64,000 nt of DNA from Taudactylus pleione. Lineage: Eukaryota; Chordata; Amphibia; Anura; Myobatrachidae. The DNA is taken from contig JAUIMM010002348.1 in NCBI GenBank assembly GCA_031769625.1, positions 27,056 through 91,055 on the forward strand, read 5' to 3'. Within the stretch, counting starts at the first letter, position 1, and the number at the start of each line of letters is the position of its first letter. Shown piece by piece: positions 1 to 11,145 of this stretch. The position numbers were made by a program, and so were the translations under genes. The notes beneath the pieces were generated by a model. That model worked only from the letters and a program-made list of their open reading frames with translations, made no database searches and was not told where the DNA came from.

Positions 1-484
1 AAATATTTTTTTACCATGAAATGCTCTAGTGCTGTCCTTCTGTTGAGATCTTCCTGTCAGGTGTCATACAACAGGGCACAAAAAGCATTTTAAAAAATAT
101 ATTTTTTTGGAATAACCGAAAAACTGAAATATGGTCTGGTAATTGATGTATATAATACTGCACCAACACTCATGAAGGGATACACCATAGTCTCCAGCTG
201 AACTCTAACTTCGCACTATAGGGGCTTTATTTACGTAGTGGCAGGTTTTATAAGCTGACACTTCCAGGGCCGGCGCTTCCATTAGGCAGCTTTAGGCAGC
301 TGCCTAAGAGCGTCGGGACCTGATGGGCGGCCCGCTGAGGCTGTCTTGGAGAGAGGGCATTGCCTTCCCTCTCTTAGAAGCCACTATTGCAGGCTGAGAC
401 CCGGTGAATCCCAGTGGCGGCGCCCATTACACCCGCTCCCTCCCACCCAACCGCGGAGAAGACAAACTAAACAGACACACATAG
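1..484. other. no gene recognised; AT-rich flank
   Basis: No exon, RNA gene or clear repeat end was found. The stretch is AT-rich up to about 180 and GC-richer from 270 to 470. Short open frames here have no recognisable domain. Confidence 0.4.
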
Positions 485-1326
485 AGGGGAATTCAATTAG
501 AGGCGAAAAGCCATATTCACCTGTTTTTTTGTGAAAAATTTGCCTAAAAAAAAATTCGCCAAATTCAATTCCAGGACAATTTCGCCTAAGTGGAAACAAT
601 TCTCCAAAAATGATTCTCCAATCAATAGCTGGTGAAAAGAAATGCAAAATCTTTATTTTGGGGTGTAAACGTGGTGAAAAAACTCAGACCCCTTGGGACA
701 GCCCACCAAAGGACAAATCTGCAAAAAAACCAGAAACAAAAACCTAAGAACACCCCAAAAAAGACATGTCATTTTTGGGGTGAGAATTTAAAAAGTGGGG
801 GGATAAACATTAAAAGTATCGAAATAGACTTCTTGGGGGTCCCCAAGTATAGGTCAGGGGTTTTTGGGATTGCAGGTGCATGCAGCAGGTGGATTTTTCA
901 CGTTTTTTAAAAGTTCACTTTAGAGACATAAAAACATGCTAGCACCCTTTTCAAGCACCCCAAATTTGACTGGTTTACTTAATTTCACCAAAAAATACAG
1001 CTTTATGCCATTCTTCACCACTTTTACAAAGACGCTAATAGCAAGCAATTTACACAACTTAAGTACCCAAAATAGTCTTATTAGGGCTATTAGTACACAT
1101 TTATATTGATTCCCTAGGTTAATATATCTTTTTCTGGGGTACAGACTCATTTCCCCAATTCTTTCAGTATTTTTCGCCTGTTCCGCAGTCGCCTATTTCC
1201 GTTTTCGCCTGTCTTGCAATTGAATTAGGCGAAAAGCGGGGACGAGCATGGAATAAATTCGCCTCTGAAACAGGCGAATGAAGCGAACAGTCGGACAGGT
1301 GAAAACTACACCTCTACTTGAATATG
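485..1326. mobile_element. MITE, 'TATTCAATT...GGCGAAAA' family (copy 1)
   Basis: The left end reads ATTCAATTAGAGGCGAAAA. The right end is its imperfect reverse complement (CCTCTACTTGAATATGG). The interior shares stretches such as 'ttttggggtg' and 'tacccc' with copies at 51293-52129, 55081-55936 and 58160-59002. It has no coding capacity, so it is a non-autonomous DNA transposon. The better-preserved copy near 51.3 kb has TAA flanks, which suggests PIF/Harbinger mobilisation. Confidence 0.6.
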
Positions 1327-2195
1327 GCTCACAATGCTAGAGGCTGCGGCAGCTGCCTGGGTCCTGTGCCGGCGATGTCATTGGCCGGCCCAGTCTGCTG
1401 CTCCGCCTCCAGTCTTCAATGTTCCCTGAGTCCTGGTGCTATGTATGCGCCCCTCCTGGACTGATTTCGGGGGTGGATGGGGGTGGATTGGGCTGCCGGG
1501 ACGCCAGGTCAGTTCACACTCAGCCCGCCCTTCAATATCTGATCCCCCTCCATGCGATCAGGCAGCTGGATGCTTGATGGAGTTAAAAAAAAAAAATGGC
1601 TGACGGAGCCTTTGCTCTGTCTCTAGCCCCTGCGCCGTCAGCCTCAGACTTCAGACCAGGCAGCAGATGTAATGCAGCACTGAGCCAGGCTGCCAGCGCC
1701 CAGCAGCAAACTGCCCAATATTATTGTACAGTACTGCAGCACCAGGTAGGCACCAGCAGAAATATATATAATTCTATAGTGTCCTGTGTGGGTGTATATA
1801 TATATATATATATATTAGTGTCCTAGTGTTCACTCTAGCTCCGGCGGCAGGCAGGGTGCCGGAGCTAGAGAGGGCAACGTTGTGCGCGCGCCCAAAAAGG
1901 GGGTGTGTGTATAAAACGCGTCCCCTTTTCGTCATACTTGGGGGCGTGCCCGGCACTTACGGACACGCCGGGCAGCCCCCAAGCGCTGCAGAGAGGGAGA
2001 ATAGATGCTACCCGCCGTCTATTCTCCGGCGGTGACTGGGTCACCGCACATTTCTCCCCCTGCGGGACACTGCGTCCCGCGGGTGAAGACGGCACCCGCA
2101 GGCTGTGAGGGCAGGGCGCTTTTTGCCCTCCTGGAGGGCAGGGTGCTATTTGCCCTCGTATTATACGTGTGTGTGTGTGTGTGTGTATAGATATA
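1327..2195. repeat. GC-rich non-coding stretch with hairpin and microsatellites
   Basis: It contains a TA run (about 1793-1815), a GT run (about 2167-2188) and a hairpin around 1837-1870 whose arms are CTAGCTCCGGC and GCCGGAGCTAG. Further imperfect palindromes lie between 1940 and 2160 (for example arms around GTGCCCGGCAC). No gene is supported, and the open frames on both strands reflect the palindromes. Confidence 0.45.
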
Positions 2196-2199
2196 TATA

Positions 2200-4150
2200 A
2201 GCAACAACTCCGGCACTCCTTCACGCAGTGTAACTTGGACAAACAGCCCACACCTTGCTCCGGTGCCTTCCTTATTAGGAGGACAGCACCCCCAATACAC
2301 ACTGTACAAAAAAATAGGCAGCACTCGGAGACTGGATAAGACTCGTGAAACCCTCAGCCGAGGGACTTTTAATCAATCATAGGTCGACCTTTCGGAGTCT
2401 TGCACCCCTTCCTCAGGACAGCAGAATAACACAATACAAACAAACAGACATATTTATATCATAACTACTCACCACTAAACAGGCGCCATGCACACCTGAG
2501 CTCCGTCCAGCAGCCGCACTTCCGGTCGCGGCAAGTCCGCAAAAAACGGAAGTGACGTCACCCGGGCGGGACCCAGCGCCATGGCAACCTGCAATAACAT
2601 ACACAGTGCGATCGTGAACAAACTTAGTCATTATCATAATGCAATAGATCCATAAAGTGTATATATCTCAGCACATGTACACTGTGTAAAAAACATAAGA
2701 TCTGCGTACAAATATCATGCACAGAAAGGATTATACAAACTTTGTTGTGTATAAAAAGTGATACTTACAAAAAGTGTAAAGTGAATACACATACATATAA
2801 ATACTCAAATAAAATACACATATTCTAACGTGGACATATAACTAAAGATAAAAAATGCATTAGTAACACTATAAAAAACATTTTGCCACTAATGACATTG
2901 CCTCTTATTGTCATCAATATGACAAGTAAAAAATCAATACTACATAATGGAGAAATGGAGCCATCTAGTGGGCAAAAAAACACCACTACTACCAAATTTA
3001 AATGCATATACAATCCTTAATGAACATATTCATGTCATAGAACATCCACAACATTGGCATATAAAGCCATCCAAAATTACACAAATTTATAAGAAATTAA
3101 TAAGACCCAAAGAGTCATTTAACCCTTGAGGAAAAAAGTATCCAATCTACAGATCCACTGTGTCTCCAATTGCAGGAGTTTCCTTCCTCTATCACCACCC
3201 CTTAGTGACAAGGGTACATGGTCAATAATCTTATATCTGAGGGTCGCTATACTGTGTTTGTTATGCGCAAAGTGGCGTGCTACCGGTTGTTCACTACCAT
3301 TAGTGGAGATAGCTGTTCTAATTGCCGATCTATGTTGAGCCATTCTGATTTTAAATTGGCATTCAGTTTTGCCTATGTAATATAGGCCACATGGGCATAT
3401 AATAACAAAGATGATGAATCTAGAGGTACATGTCAAAGGCCACTTAATTTTATATCTTTTCCCCGAGTATGGATGGAGTATGGTATCCCCGGTCTCAAGA
3501 TATGAACACGTCGTGCACCCTAGGCACTTAAAACATCCATCTTTACGTGTCAAGAAATTGGGCTTAGGCATAGGTTTTAAAAAATTTGTCACATCAGTTT
3601 TAACCACCAGATCTTTGATATTTCTCCCTCTGGTATAGCTAGGTAATAGTTTAGTATTGTGCAAACACTTTAGCTCTGGATCAGATGTAATAATGGGCCA
3701 TAACTTCTTAGCTCTTTTGTTGGTATATTTGCTCTTAACATCGTATTCATGGACCCATGGTAGCTGATTTAGCTTTTTGTCCTTAGGATCAATTCTCAAT
3801 AACTCTTCCCTACTCAGACAATGCTTTTTGTCTAGCCTTAATCAATTCTTCCACCGGATACCCTCTCCTCTCAAATTTTTTAGACCTGATATCTAATTGT
3901 CACTTCCGGTTTTTGCGGACTTGCCGCGACCGGAAGTGCGGCTGCTGGACGGAGCTCAGGTGTGCATGGCGCCTGTTTAGTGGTGAGTAGTTATGATATA
4001 AATATGTCTGTTTGTTTGAATTGTGTTATTCTGCTGTCCTGAGGAAGGGGTGCAAGACCCCGAAACGTCGACCTATGATTGATTAAAAGTCCCTCGGCTG
4101 AGGGTTTCACGAGTCTTATCCAGTCTCCGAGTGCTGCCTATTTTTTTTGT
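2200..4150 (-). mobile_element. Penelope-like retroelement remnant with inverted terminal copies
   Basis: The terminal sequence at 3899-4150 (containing CCGAAACGTCGACC and CCTCGGCTGAGGG) recurs in inverted orientation at about 2296-2570. Between the copies lies an endonuclease ORF on -. Penelope-like elements often carry terminal repeats in direct or inverted arrangement and a C-terminal GIY-YIG nuclease; both are seen here. The reverse transcriptase half is missing from this copy. The 2600-3118 stretch between terminus and ORF is AT-rich and has no other feature. Confidence 0.75.
3119..3896 (-). pseudogene. Penelope-like element GIY-YIG endonuclease (C-terminal part, frameshifted)
   Basis: A 226-codon frame (3799 to 3119) has a Cys-rich segment (KCLGCTTC) and then a GIY-YIG core: CPCGLYYIGKT, with a downstream Arg in FKIRMAQHRSAIR and the PVARHF motif. 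A conserved-looking Glu lies near the end (LQLETQW). This is the single-strand nuclease that nicks target DNA for Penelope-like retrotransposition. Reading upstream, the homologous frame continues to about 3896 (GYPVEELIKARQKALS) but in another phase. There is therefore a frameshift near 3815, and the copy is dead. The frame ends just after DTFFLKG. Confidence 0.8.
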
Positions 4151-4189
4151 ACAGTGTATATATATATATATATATATATATGTGTATGT

Positions 4190-4596
4190 ATGTAAAAATG
4201 CGATGTCTGTCAGAAAACAGCTACAGGCGGCACTCCACGGTCTTTATAAATGAAGAAAAGTGACTTTATTCGCCAACGTTTCAAGACCTGGGCGGTCTTG
4301 TCATCAGGGTGTAAAAGTGTGACAAATAAGGAAGCTTACCTTAAATAGCGGTGTATTAACAATGGTGTCCATGAACATCCTCAATCCTGAATATTCAAAA
4401 TATTCTCCAGTACAAACAGGAATTAGATAATCAACTTTTGGACACTGCAGTATATGAAAAATTAACATATGACCCTACTTTAATATATAAGTCAGAACTG
4501 GATTCCACTTTACACACGGCGGTACTTAATCAGCATCTAAGTTCTAATCTGCTAAACAACTGGTGCAACCATTTCCAAGAGTCCCGGTGATTTATA
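4190..4596. mobile_element. second Penelope-like fragment, with reverse transcriptase N-terminal piece
   Basis: On + from about 4400, the translation contains ELDNQLLDTAVYEKLTYDP, then DSTLHTAVLNQHL and (with a frameshift) PVIYTVP. This resembles the segment just before the Penelope-like RT fingers (VIYT-PKIHK type). At 4190-4330, reading on -, there is a terminal motif with CTGATGA, a stem and GAAACG (see findings). The fragment is cut off at 4597 by another transposon. Confidence 0.55.
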
Positions 4597-5012
4597 CAGT
4601 TCCCCCCCCCCCCCCCGCAGTAGAGAGAGACTTAACAAGAATAAAAAAAAAAAAACACTTACCTGAAAATCCCGCTCCTGGTCCCGCCGCTGTCCGCTCC
4701 TCCGGCCGCTTTCATGGGAGAGACGTCGTCATGACGACTTGTCTCCCATCACCCACTGCGGGAGCCGGAAGATGGCTCCCGCAGTGGGAGCAGCAGCAGC
4801 CGCTGAGAGTCTGACAGACTCTCAGCCGCTGCTGATTACACCAAACACGCAGCAGCCGGCTCCGGCGGCTGTGTGTTTGGCAGTGTGTAGCGCTGACCGA
4901 ACTCCGTCCGGTCAGCGCTACACTTGACTCGGGTATAAGCCGAGGGGGTACTTTTTCAGCACATTTTTTGTGCTGAAAAACTCGGCTTATACTCGAGTAT
5001 ATACGGTAGATC
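4597..5012 (-). mobile_element. truncated MITE, 'ACCGTATATACTCGAGTATA' family
   Basis: The right end reads CTCGAGTATATACGGT, and the body shares AGCGCTGACCG, GAGAGTCTGACAGACTCTC and ATGACGACGTCTC-like stretches with the fuller copy at 49187-50072, in inverted orientation. It contains several palindromes, including GTGCTGAAAAA/TTTTTCAGCAC near the end. It begins at a C homopolymer (about 4604-4617), which suggests truncation. Confidence 0.65.
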
Positions 5013-5135
5013 ACCTGTGCTCAAGCATGGATATCCTTAAAACATGGACTGTATGGCGGAGTTTGGGAACCTCTATCATATGGTCAGGAAGCAATTAGTT
5101 ACTTATGTAGAATCAGTCATGGTTTGCGGTCACTG

Positions 5136-5631
5136 GGCCTGATTCATTACGGATCGCAAATCGGCCGATGGTACGTACTTCGTATGCATTGCAGTGCGCG
5201 TACGTGAGTTAGCATTGCGATCGATACAAAGCCATCACAGACTGAAGGACAGGAGGGTGTTTGGGGGTGGTGATGGAGGAGTGGCTGGAGAAACGTTGGC
5301 GTGCCTGTCCGTTTGAACGCCGTTGCATGGACGTGCATAAATTGTCCACTGCGACGGCATACACAGCTTGAGTACTCACTGCGTGCAACGAGCAATTTAT
5401 GAGTAAGGTCATACCTGCTGTAATTGTGCGTGAGGGGCCGATGTTACTCGATGTTCCCGATGTATACACAGCACTGCAAGGTATTACGGATGTGACATAG
5501 CGGTAGTGGGCGTCTTTATGTTGGCTGTGCGACGGCATTGCGATAGCATTCATTAGCATATTGTTTCAGCACACCTGTGTGCGTAATCGCAGCCGCGATT
5601 GCAATAGTTATCCGTAGTGAATCAGGCCCCA
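5136..5631. mobile_element. MITE, 'GGGCCTGATTCATTACGGAT' family (copy 1)
   Basis: The ends are GGGCCTGATTCATTACGGAT and its near reverse complement ATCCGTAGTGAATCAGGCCC. It shares its interior (GAACGCCGTTGCATGG, CGTGCATAAATT) with 28112-28637 and, inverted, with 42609-43110. It has no protein-coding potential. The GGGCC terminus and sequence match the Harbinger-type MITEs elsewhere in the window. It lies immediately 5' of the first recognised LEXM exon. Confidence 0.7.
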
Positions 5632-5738
5632 CTGTTCTTTAATGTTTACACACTTTTTAGCCACGAACCAATGAGTGAACAACAAATACATTTTTTTACA
5701 TAAATAGTTACATTTAGATTTTCTATCTTATCCCATAG

Positions 5739-5826
5739 ATTTGATGTATCTGCGGTTTATCCTGAATTTAAGAAACCTGGTTCCTACACACAAGTACCTT
5801 ACTGCAAGAGGGCAACTTCAGAGACA
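5739..5826 (+). pseudogene. LEXM: LEXM exon (FDVSAVYPEFKKPGSY segment)
   Basis: The acceptor is tatcccatag and the donor gtgagt. The 88-bp exon starts with one base completing a codon, then reads FDVSAVYPEFKKPGSYTQVP and ends in phase 0. FDVS-VYP is the N-terminal signature I associate with LEXM. The upstream exon holding the start codon was not located between 1 and 5738, which is mostly transposon sequence. Confidence 0.7.
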
Positions 5827-6321
5827 GTGAGTACATATATGATACACCACTGGCTAAGAAACTCTAAAGAACATATTTCATAAAATATTAGGAGGGGAAC
5901 ATGCAGTAGCCAATGGCAACTACATAAATTAATTTGTGTCTCTAGAGTCCTGTAAAGTGATATCTGGTTGGTTGCTGTGGATTGAAACAGTTCATGCTCA
6001 TTGCACCATGTTATTAAATAAGATCTACTTGATGAAGTTGATTTTAGATTCAAGAAAGTTTATGAAAGATGTACAGTTCAAGGCTACATCCGAATAACAA
6101 TAATGTCCTTTTAGAGGTCACAGGACACCACTTACCCCCTCTGTCCCTCATCTACCTAAGCCTCTGTTGATTGCAGGGCTGTATTTTATAGGGTAAGACT
6201 GGTTTTCTCTATATGTTTTTCTTGAGAAAGAAAACATTTTTCACGTTTTTTCTTATTTTTAAGTAAGAATGTGAATGTTGGACATAAATTGTATCTGTAA
6301 AAAGACTGTGATTTAATCCAG

Positions 6322-6480
6322 GCAAGACGTTTAGGGCCTGGAACCTATAATCCCTATAATCCTTTCGTTCTGGAGTGAGTTGCATCTACGCCTGGATGGA
6401 AAAGAGCAGAAGAAACAGAACGGCTGACTGTGATGCCACATGTCCTGTACAAGGAAACATGGGAGAGGAACCGTTTGCTG
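6322..6480 (+). pseudogene. LEXM: LEXM exon with in-frame stop TGA at 6376-6378
   Basis: The exon is 159 bp (53 codons, phase 0-0) with acceptor taatccag and donor gtgagg. It reads LGPGTYNPYNPFVLE, a TGA, then in the same frame VASTPGWKRAEETERL and PHVLYKETWERNRLL. Coding character on both sides of the stop indicates a nonsense mutation rather than an exon end. Note that GAGTGAGT also looks like a splice donor, but no acceptor lies between it and the following conserved codons. Confidence 0.75.
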
Positions 6481-6557
6481 GTGAGGTGAAGCTGTAATTT
6501 ACACTCTGGGAAACATGAATCAATTTTCTGAAACGTTTGTATGCTTGATTACTTTAG

Positions 6558-6680
6558 AAGCAAAACATGGGGCCGGGTCGATACAACATAAAGTCATTTC
6601 TGGAGCTAATGGAAAAGAAACCTGCCAGCGTGCGAGGACTGTGTAACACTAAAGATGTGCGATTCAAGGACGAATTAAAG
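6558..6680 (+). pseudogene. LEXM: LEXM exon (MGPGRYNIKSFLELMEKKP)
   Basis: The acceptor is ttactttag at 6557, or three bases later at aag (6560); both are in frame. The donor is gtagag. The exon reads NMGPGRYNIKSFLELMEKKP followed by ASVRGL and VRFKDELK, one PG repeat plus the linker that precedes the next PG motif in LEXM. Phase 0-0, with no lesion. Confidence 0.75.
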
Positions 6681-7247
6681 GTAGAGCATGTTAAACAGTG
6701 ATAGAGGAGTTCTAGGAATATGCACAATGATCCTCTACACATTGTGGGTCAGCCAAACTGTAGGCTAGTTCTAGGTACACACTGTGCATTTATGGGACCG
6801 ATTAACCAATTCCCAGCCTAGTGCTGCCGGCGAACGGTCACAGTAATATAAGCATGCCCTGGCAGCGCCCCCTCTGTTTTACACGGTAGCTTGACCCGAC
6901 GCTGGCGAAGCAAAGTATTTCCATTTTTGCATGTCCCCGTTGTCGGGTACAGTGTAACGCAATCTGAATAAATTACAGTAAGCTGCCATCTCCATAGAGA
7001 TTTATAGGGGCGGGGGTAAGCCTCACAAACTGATTTCACTGGTGCTAATCTGTTAATAATGTAATAAAAGCACAGAAAAGCCCTTTGGTGAAAACACCAG
7101 AGAAAGGACTTTTCTCATCTTAATAAATAGACACCTGAATCAGTTCTGTACCCCCTTCCTGGCAGTGTGTGAATGATGTCACATGCAGATGAATGTTTGC
7201 TATGTGATCTATTTTGTTCATGATTCCTGTTTCTGTCCTCCACACAG

Positions 7248-7383
7248 AATTGTACCCCAGGACCTGGAACTTACGGCAAAGCAGGGAATCCACACACTCA
7301 TAGAAGAGAGGGCTTCAGAGTCTGCCAGCTCCAAGGGTATAATGGACAGCGAAACGACTAAATGTGGCTCAGCAAGCAGCAAT
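7248..7383 (+). pseudogene. LEXM: LEXM exon with 2-nt frameshift
   Basis: The acceptor is ctccacacag and the donor gtaagt. The first half reads NCTPGPGTYGKAGNPHT in phase 0. The second half (LIEERASESASSKGIM) is conserved in a different frame. The exon is 136 bp where 138 (46 codons, phase 0-0) is expected, so two bases are missing near 7295-7300 within a CACACTC run. The following exon requires phase 0. Confidence 0.75.
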
Positions 7384-7449
7384 GTAAGTGATTATGGGAT
7401 GAGAGGGGCCGTGTGTCATTGCTTTCCTAATGCACTGCTCATATTTCAG

Positions 7450-7593
7450 GAATGTGTGCCGGGACCAGGAACCTACAACCTAAAATGCTCCATAGATGAA
7501 ACCTTGAAGCACGTTGTGGGTAAAAGAGGACCTTATGACCTATTCACCGGGCCAAGATCACAGCACATCCTTTACGGACACTTTGCTACACCT
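7450..7593 (+). pseudogene. LEXM: LEXM exon (VPGPGTYN ... KRGPYDLFTG)
   Basis: The exon is 144 bp (48 codons, phase 0-0), acceptor catatttcag, donor gtaagt. It reads ECVPGPGTYNLKCSIDETL, then KRGPYDLFTGPRS and LYGHFATP. This is the best-conserved LEXM segment and carries no lesion. Confidence 0.8.
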
Positions 7594-7911
7594 GTAAGTA
7601 TGCTACAAAGTGGAACGCTTCCATTAGAGGTCATTGAATGGAAGATGCTGACCACATATAGTATGTACATGTATAAAACTGAATATAAGAAATTAGGGAA
7701 CCAGTATATGACGAACGGTACAGGAGGTATACAATAGTATATGCCTGTACTTTTTTATTTTCAATTATTATATAAATGGTATACTTCTCTTTAAGTATTG
7801 TTTGTGATTTATGGCTACCATGTAATGATCACAATATTCCCTTGTTTAAAAAAATAAGAAAAAGCAATCTTCTCTGTTCTGTGGCCAACTTGGAAATCCA
7901 GAAGACTCTGG

Positions 7912-8300
7912 GCCTGATCAGAGATGGGTGATAATGCACAGACTGCGACTCTGCATGCAGCGGCTGTGCAATAATATGCTTATGCCACAGGTGGCGTCTA
8001 GTTTAAAATGACGCCTACTGTATGCATTGCAGATCCGAGGGGTGCAGCATCGGCTCACTCTGTGGGAACATCTGCCATCTGAGTAACCCTGTGTTGCAAG
8101 ACGCAGACACTGGCCACGGCGTGCCTCAAAAATGGGGCCGACACATCTGTTTTCAAGACCACCCAGTCCCCAAACTGCCGCAGCTTGTCATTCATGTTGT
8201 GGCTTAGGGGGCACTGCTAGCGATCTCTCAGAACGAGATCTGCACATGCACAGATCTCACACCATTGGGTTTGCGTACATCTCTGAATAAGGCAGATCTG
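7912..8300. mobile_element. diverged MITE, 'GGGCCTGATCAGAG' type
   Basis: It starts GGGCCTGATCAGAGATGG and ends near GTTTGCGTACATCTCTGAATAAGG. It shares interior blocks (gcggctgtgcaataata, aatgccacaggtggcgtct) with 25112-25437. Both are old, non-coding copies of one family. Confidence 0.45.
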
Positions 8301-8594
8301 ACCATCAGGAGGTGAGGTTGAATAACTGCACCCTATACAATACAGTACAATAAAATACAGCCACCCACAAGATTTTATGACCTCTTGATCAAAGACACTG
8401 CAGGGGTGGTAAATGAATAAATTGTATGTGGAAATTGCCAGATTTGGCCAACTTTATCTGGAGAAACTTGTAACATTGTAGGTCAAATTGGTGTTATTAT
8501 TGTCCCACTTGGTGCAGTTATGGGTGGAATGTCTATAATTGTTTACGATTAGGGAACTAATACAGAAAACATTTGAATTTGTTTATTTAAAATA

Positions 8595-8765
8595 TATTTA
8601 TGCAGCAGGCTCCATAGGGTATCCACAGGGTTACCTTGGGTTATAGTCCTGGCTTGGCCATCGGGCACCACACAGTTAACTTTGTGCTCCCAGCATGCAC
8701 TGGGCCCCCCTCCTATAACCCCGCCCCCAGGCCAAGGCACCTCAGTTTCAGTTGGTACCCGTCCA
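8595..8765. repeat. DIRS left inverted terminal repeat
   Basis: It begins near GCAGCAGGCTCCATAGGG and includes TAACTTTGTGCTCCCAGCA. The reverse complement matches 14440-14600. Its outermost part is also the complement of 14218-14252 in the internal complementary region. Confidence 0.8.
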
Positions 8766-11145
8766 TAGTCGGGTCACTGCATGGGGGCTGCTGGCAAAAA
8801 CAGCCCCGAAGTTAAGAAGACTGCAAGTGCGGCTAGTGGGGACAGTCCAGCGGAAGCCCCCACTACCCCACCTACACCCCTGCTGGCGCTGAGCCACCGG
8901 TACTGAACCAGGGAACTCTGCAGGCTTTTCTGGGGGTCCCAGCTAGCAGGACTGTGGTCAGGTGCACAGGGAGCAACAAGGTAAGCACAGGGGGCGTCTG
9001 CGGACGGAGCCCACTGTGGCACAGTCCAGTGTCCTCAGGGCTGGGGGCTACCTGAGGGGTGCAGTTAGTGGAGCCAGGTACTCATCCTGCGCTACCACTA
9101 GACCACCAGGGATATGGGGCTGGAGCATTAAGGAAGCGCTCCAGCATCCTGAGGGTTAATGGCCTGCCAGAGAGGGTGCTTTTCCGGTTTTAGACTATGG
9201 GAAAGACCCCTCTCTCACTGCACCAGCTGCCTTTCTACTGAGGCTTGGCGCGCTGGTGCTTGGGATCCTTCCCCACGGCTCCGCCTACAGAACGCACGGT
9301 GGCCATCTTGGATGCACAGCAACGCTGAGTAGGAATGTGGAGCCTGGGTCCCCCACCATCCTACCTCTCCTACAGCTTAATGTTTGGTCAGGTAGCGCTA
9401 TTCCCACTTCAGACTTAGCATCTGAGTGGTTGATGATAGCGCTGTTAGTGCAGGCAAGCGCCGGCTCTGACGTGCGCACGCGTGAGACCCGGCTAGCGAC
9501 GGGCGCTCCGTTGCTCCGGGTCTTGCACCAAAACGGGGCGGCTATCAATTTTGATCGACAGCTCGCACCATTTTGGAGGCGTGGCGGGGGGGTGGCTTCA
9601 CAAACTGAGGCGTTCCCAAGCGAACGCCTGCCGTTTGTGGGTGGCCCCACTGACATCACCAGTGATGTCAGTGGGAGAGCTTCCGGCTCTATTAGAGCCG
9701 GAAGGTCTCTGAGGCTTGCGTCCACAAGACCCTACCACAAGCCCCGATGGTCGCGATGGCCTGGCCGGTCGCAATAGCTGTGGGTGGTCACCCACAGCTA
9801 TGCGAGTTGCCTGGAGGCCGCACAAAAAAAAAACCGCCCTGAATCAGAGCGAGCGCTCTTTCAGAGCATCCGTCTCTGAATCAGGCCCTCGGTCCGCCAC
9901 AGTACAGAACTTAACGGACGTTTTGCAGGTGCCCGCTCTACGGCCTGCTGAGAGACCATTAGTAGCGCCACTGTTACCACATTATGACGATGATGATGTC
10001 AGATGAAGGGGAGCTCCCGGAATCTGACTCGGAACGACCCACTTAAGCGGTTGAGTATAAGTGCAGGATTTATGTATCCGGGCTAATTAAAGCTTTCCGC
10101 AGGGTTATGGAGGATGACTGTCTCCCTGAGACTGCATCGTCTTACGCATACTTTAAAAGGTAAGGCGTCAGTTTTTCCTCTCTGGTCAGCTGGTGGACCA
10201 TATGGAGGAAGCGTGGAAATTCCCAGGCAGAATGTTTCAGCCCCAAAAGAGACTCATATTCTTATCCCTTTGCAGAGGATTACTTCACTAAGTGGGACAC
10301 CCCTCCTCAGGTGGATTCCCATGTGACACGCCTGATTAAGAGTGCAATCTTACCCATGCCGTCTATGTCCTCATTTAAGGACGTTTCGGACCGCAAGGTA
10401 GAGATTTACTTAACATCCATTTACTCTTTGGCTGGGGGATCCGCCAGACTGCTCATGGCGGTCTGTTGGGTGGCTTGGGCCATGGAAAAATGGGCTGATG
10501 CTTTTTAATCGTCATTCTCCTCTGATGCTTCTGAGGAGCAGACGGTGCTGGTAGTATCCGTGATTCTGCTACTTATATTAGCGAAGCAGCGTTGGATGTT
10601 AGCCTGCTTACTTCCAGGATTTCAGCAGCAGCAGTTTCGGCTTGCCGATCGTGGTGGTTACGTTCTTAGATTCCACGTCTGCATTCAAAGAAGGGCCTGG
10701 AAGGCTTGCCGTTTAATGGTCTGGTCCTCTTCGGCCCAGACCTGGATAAAATTGTAAGTACATTGGCAGCTGCAAAGTCTGCATGTCTGCCATCGCCTCA
10801 GGCTCCGTCTAGGACTGCTACTTAGGCTGAAAAGACGATCGTCCTCAAGGTAAGCAGAAGGTGCAGTCTTTTCCCAGGCCATCAGGAGCCACCAGGAAGA
10901 CACCCTAGTCCAAGAAGCGACCTTGGAGTGCTAGACGCCTTGTCACCAAGCCTAGGGCAAACTCTCAGCATGAGTTGGGCCTCCCCTTGGGGAACCCCAG
11001 GGTGGGAGGCCGACTTCTTTGGTTTGCCCAGCACTGGTGGATGATTATCACAGACACCTGGGTCAGAGAAGTGGTTTCTCACGGGTACGCCCTCTCCTTC
11101 AACAGAAGGCCTCCCCATCAGTTTTGTTTCCTACACTCCGGAGGT
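8766..11145 (+). pseudogene. DIRS 5' coding region (Gag-like), decayed
   Basis: This position corresponds to the first ORF of DIRS elements. Only broken short frames remain, and I recognise no Gag motif by eye. The MITE at 9450-9888 disrupts it. The assignment rests on position between the terminal repeat and reverse transcriptase. Confidence 0.4.
9450..9888. mobile_element. multi-hairpin MITE (copy 1, left-truncated) inside DIRS
   Basis: It shares the train of palindromes of the 23219-23746 copy (CCCACTGACATCAC/GTGATGTCAGTGGG, GTGGGTGGTCACCCAC and others) and ends in TCTGAATCAGGCCC at 9888. The left terminus is missing. It was inserted into the DIRS element and so is younger than it. Confidence 0.75.

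Noticed and set aside
4255..4312. Complete hammerhead ribozyme annotated as ncRNA
   Set aside because: Core and stem II are visible but a paired stem I and a clear cleavage strand were not established; kept only as a finding.
6376..6378. TGA read as selenocysteine
   Set aside because: No reason in this family and no SECIS-like evidence; a nonsense change is simpler.
9256..9825. Open frames of 146-173 codons on both strands
   Set aside because: They cross the palindromic MITE inside DIRS; mirror-image frames are expected there.
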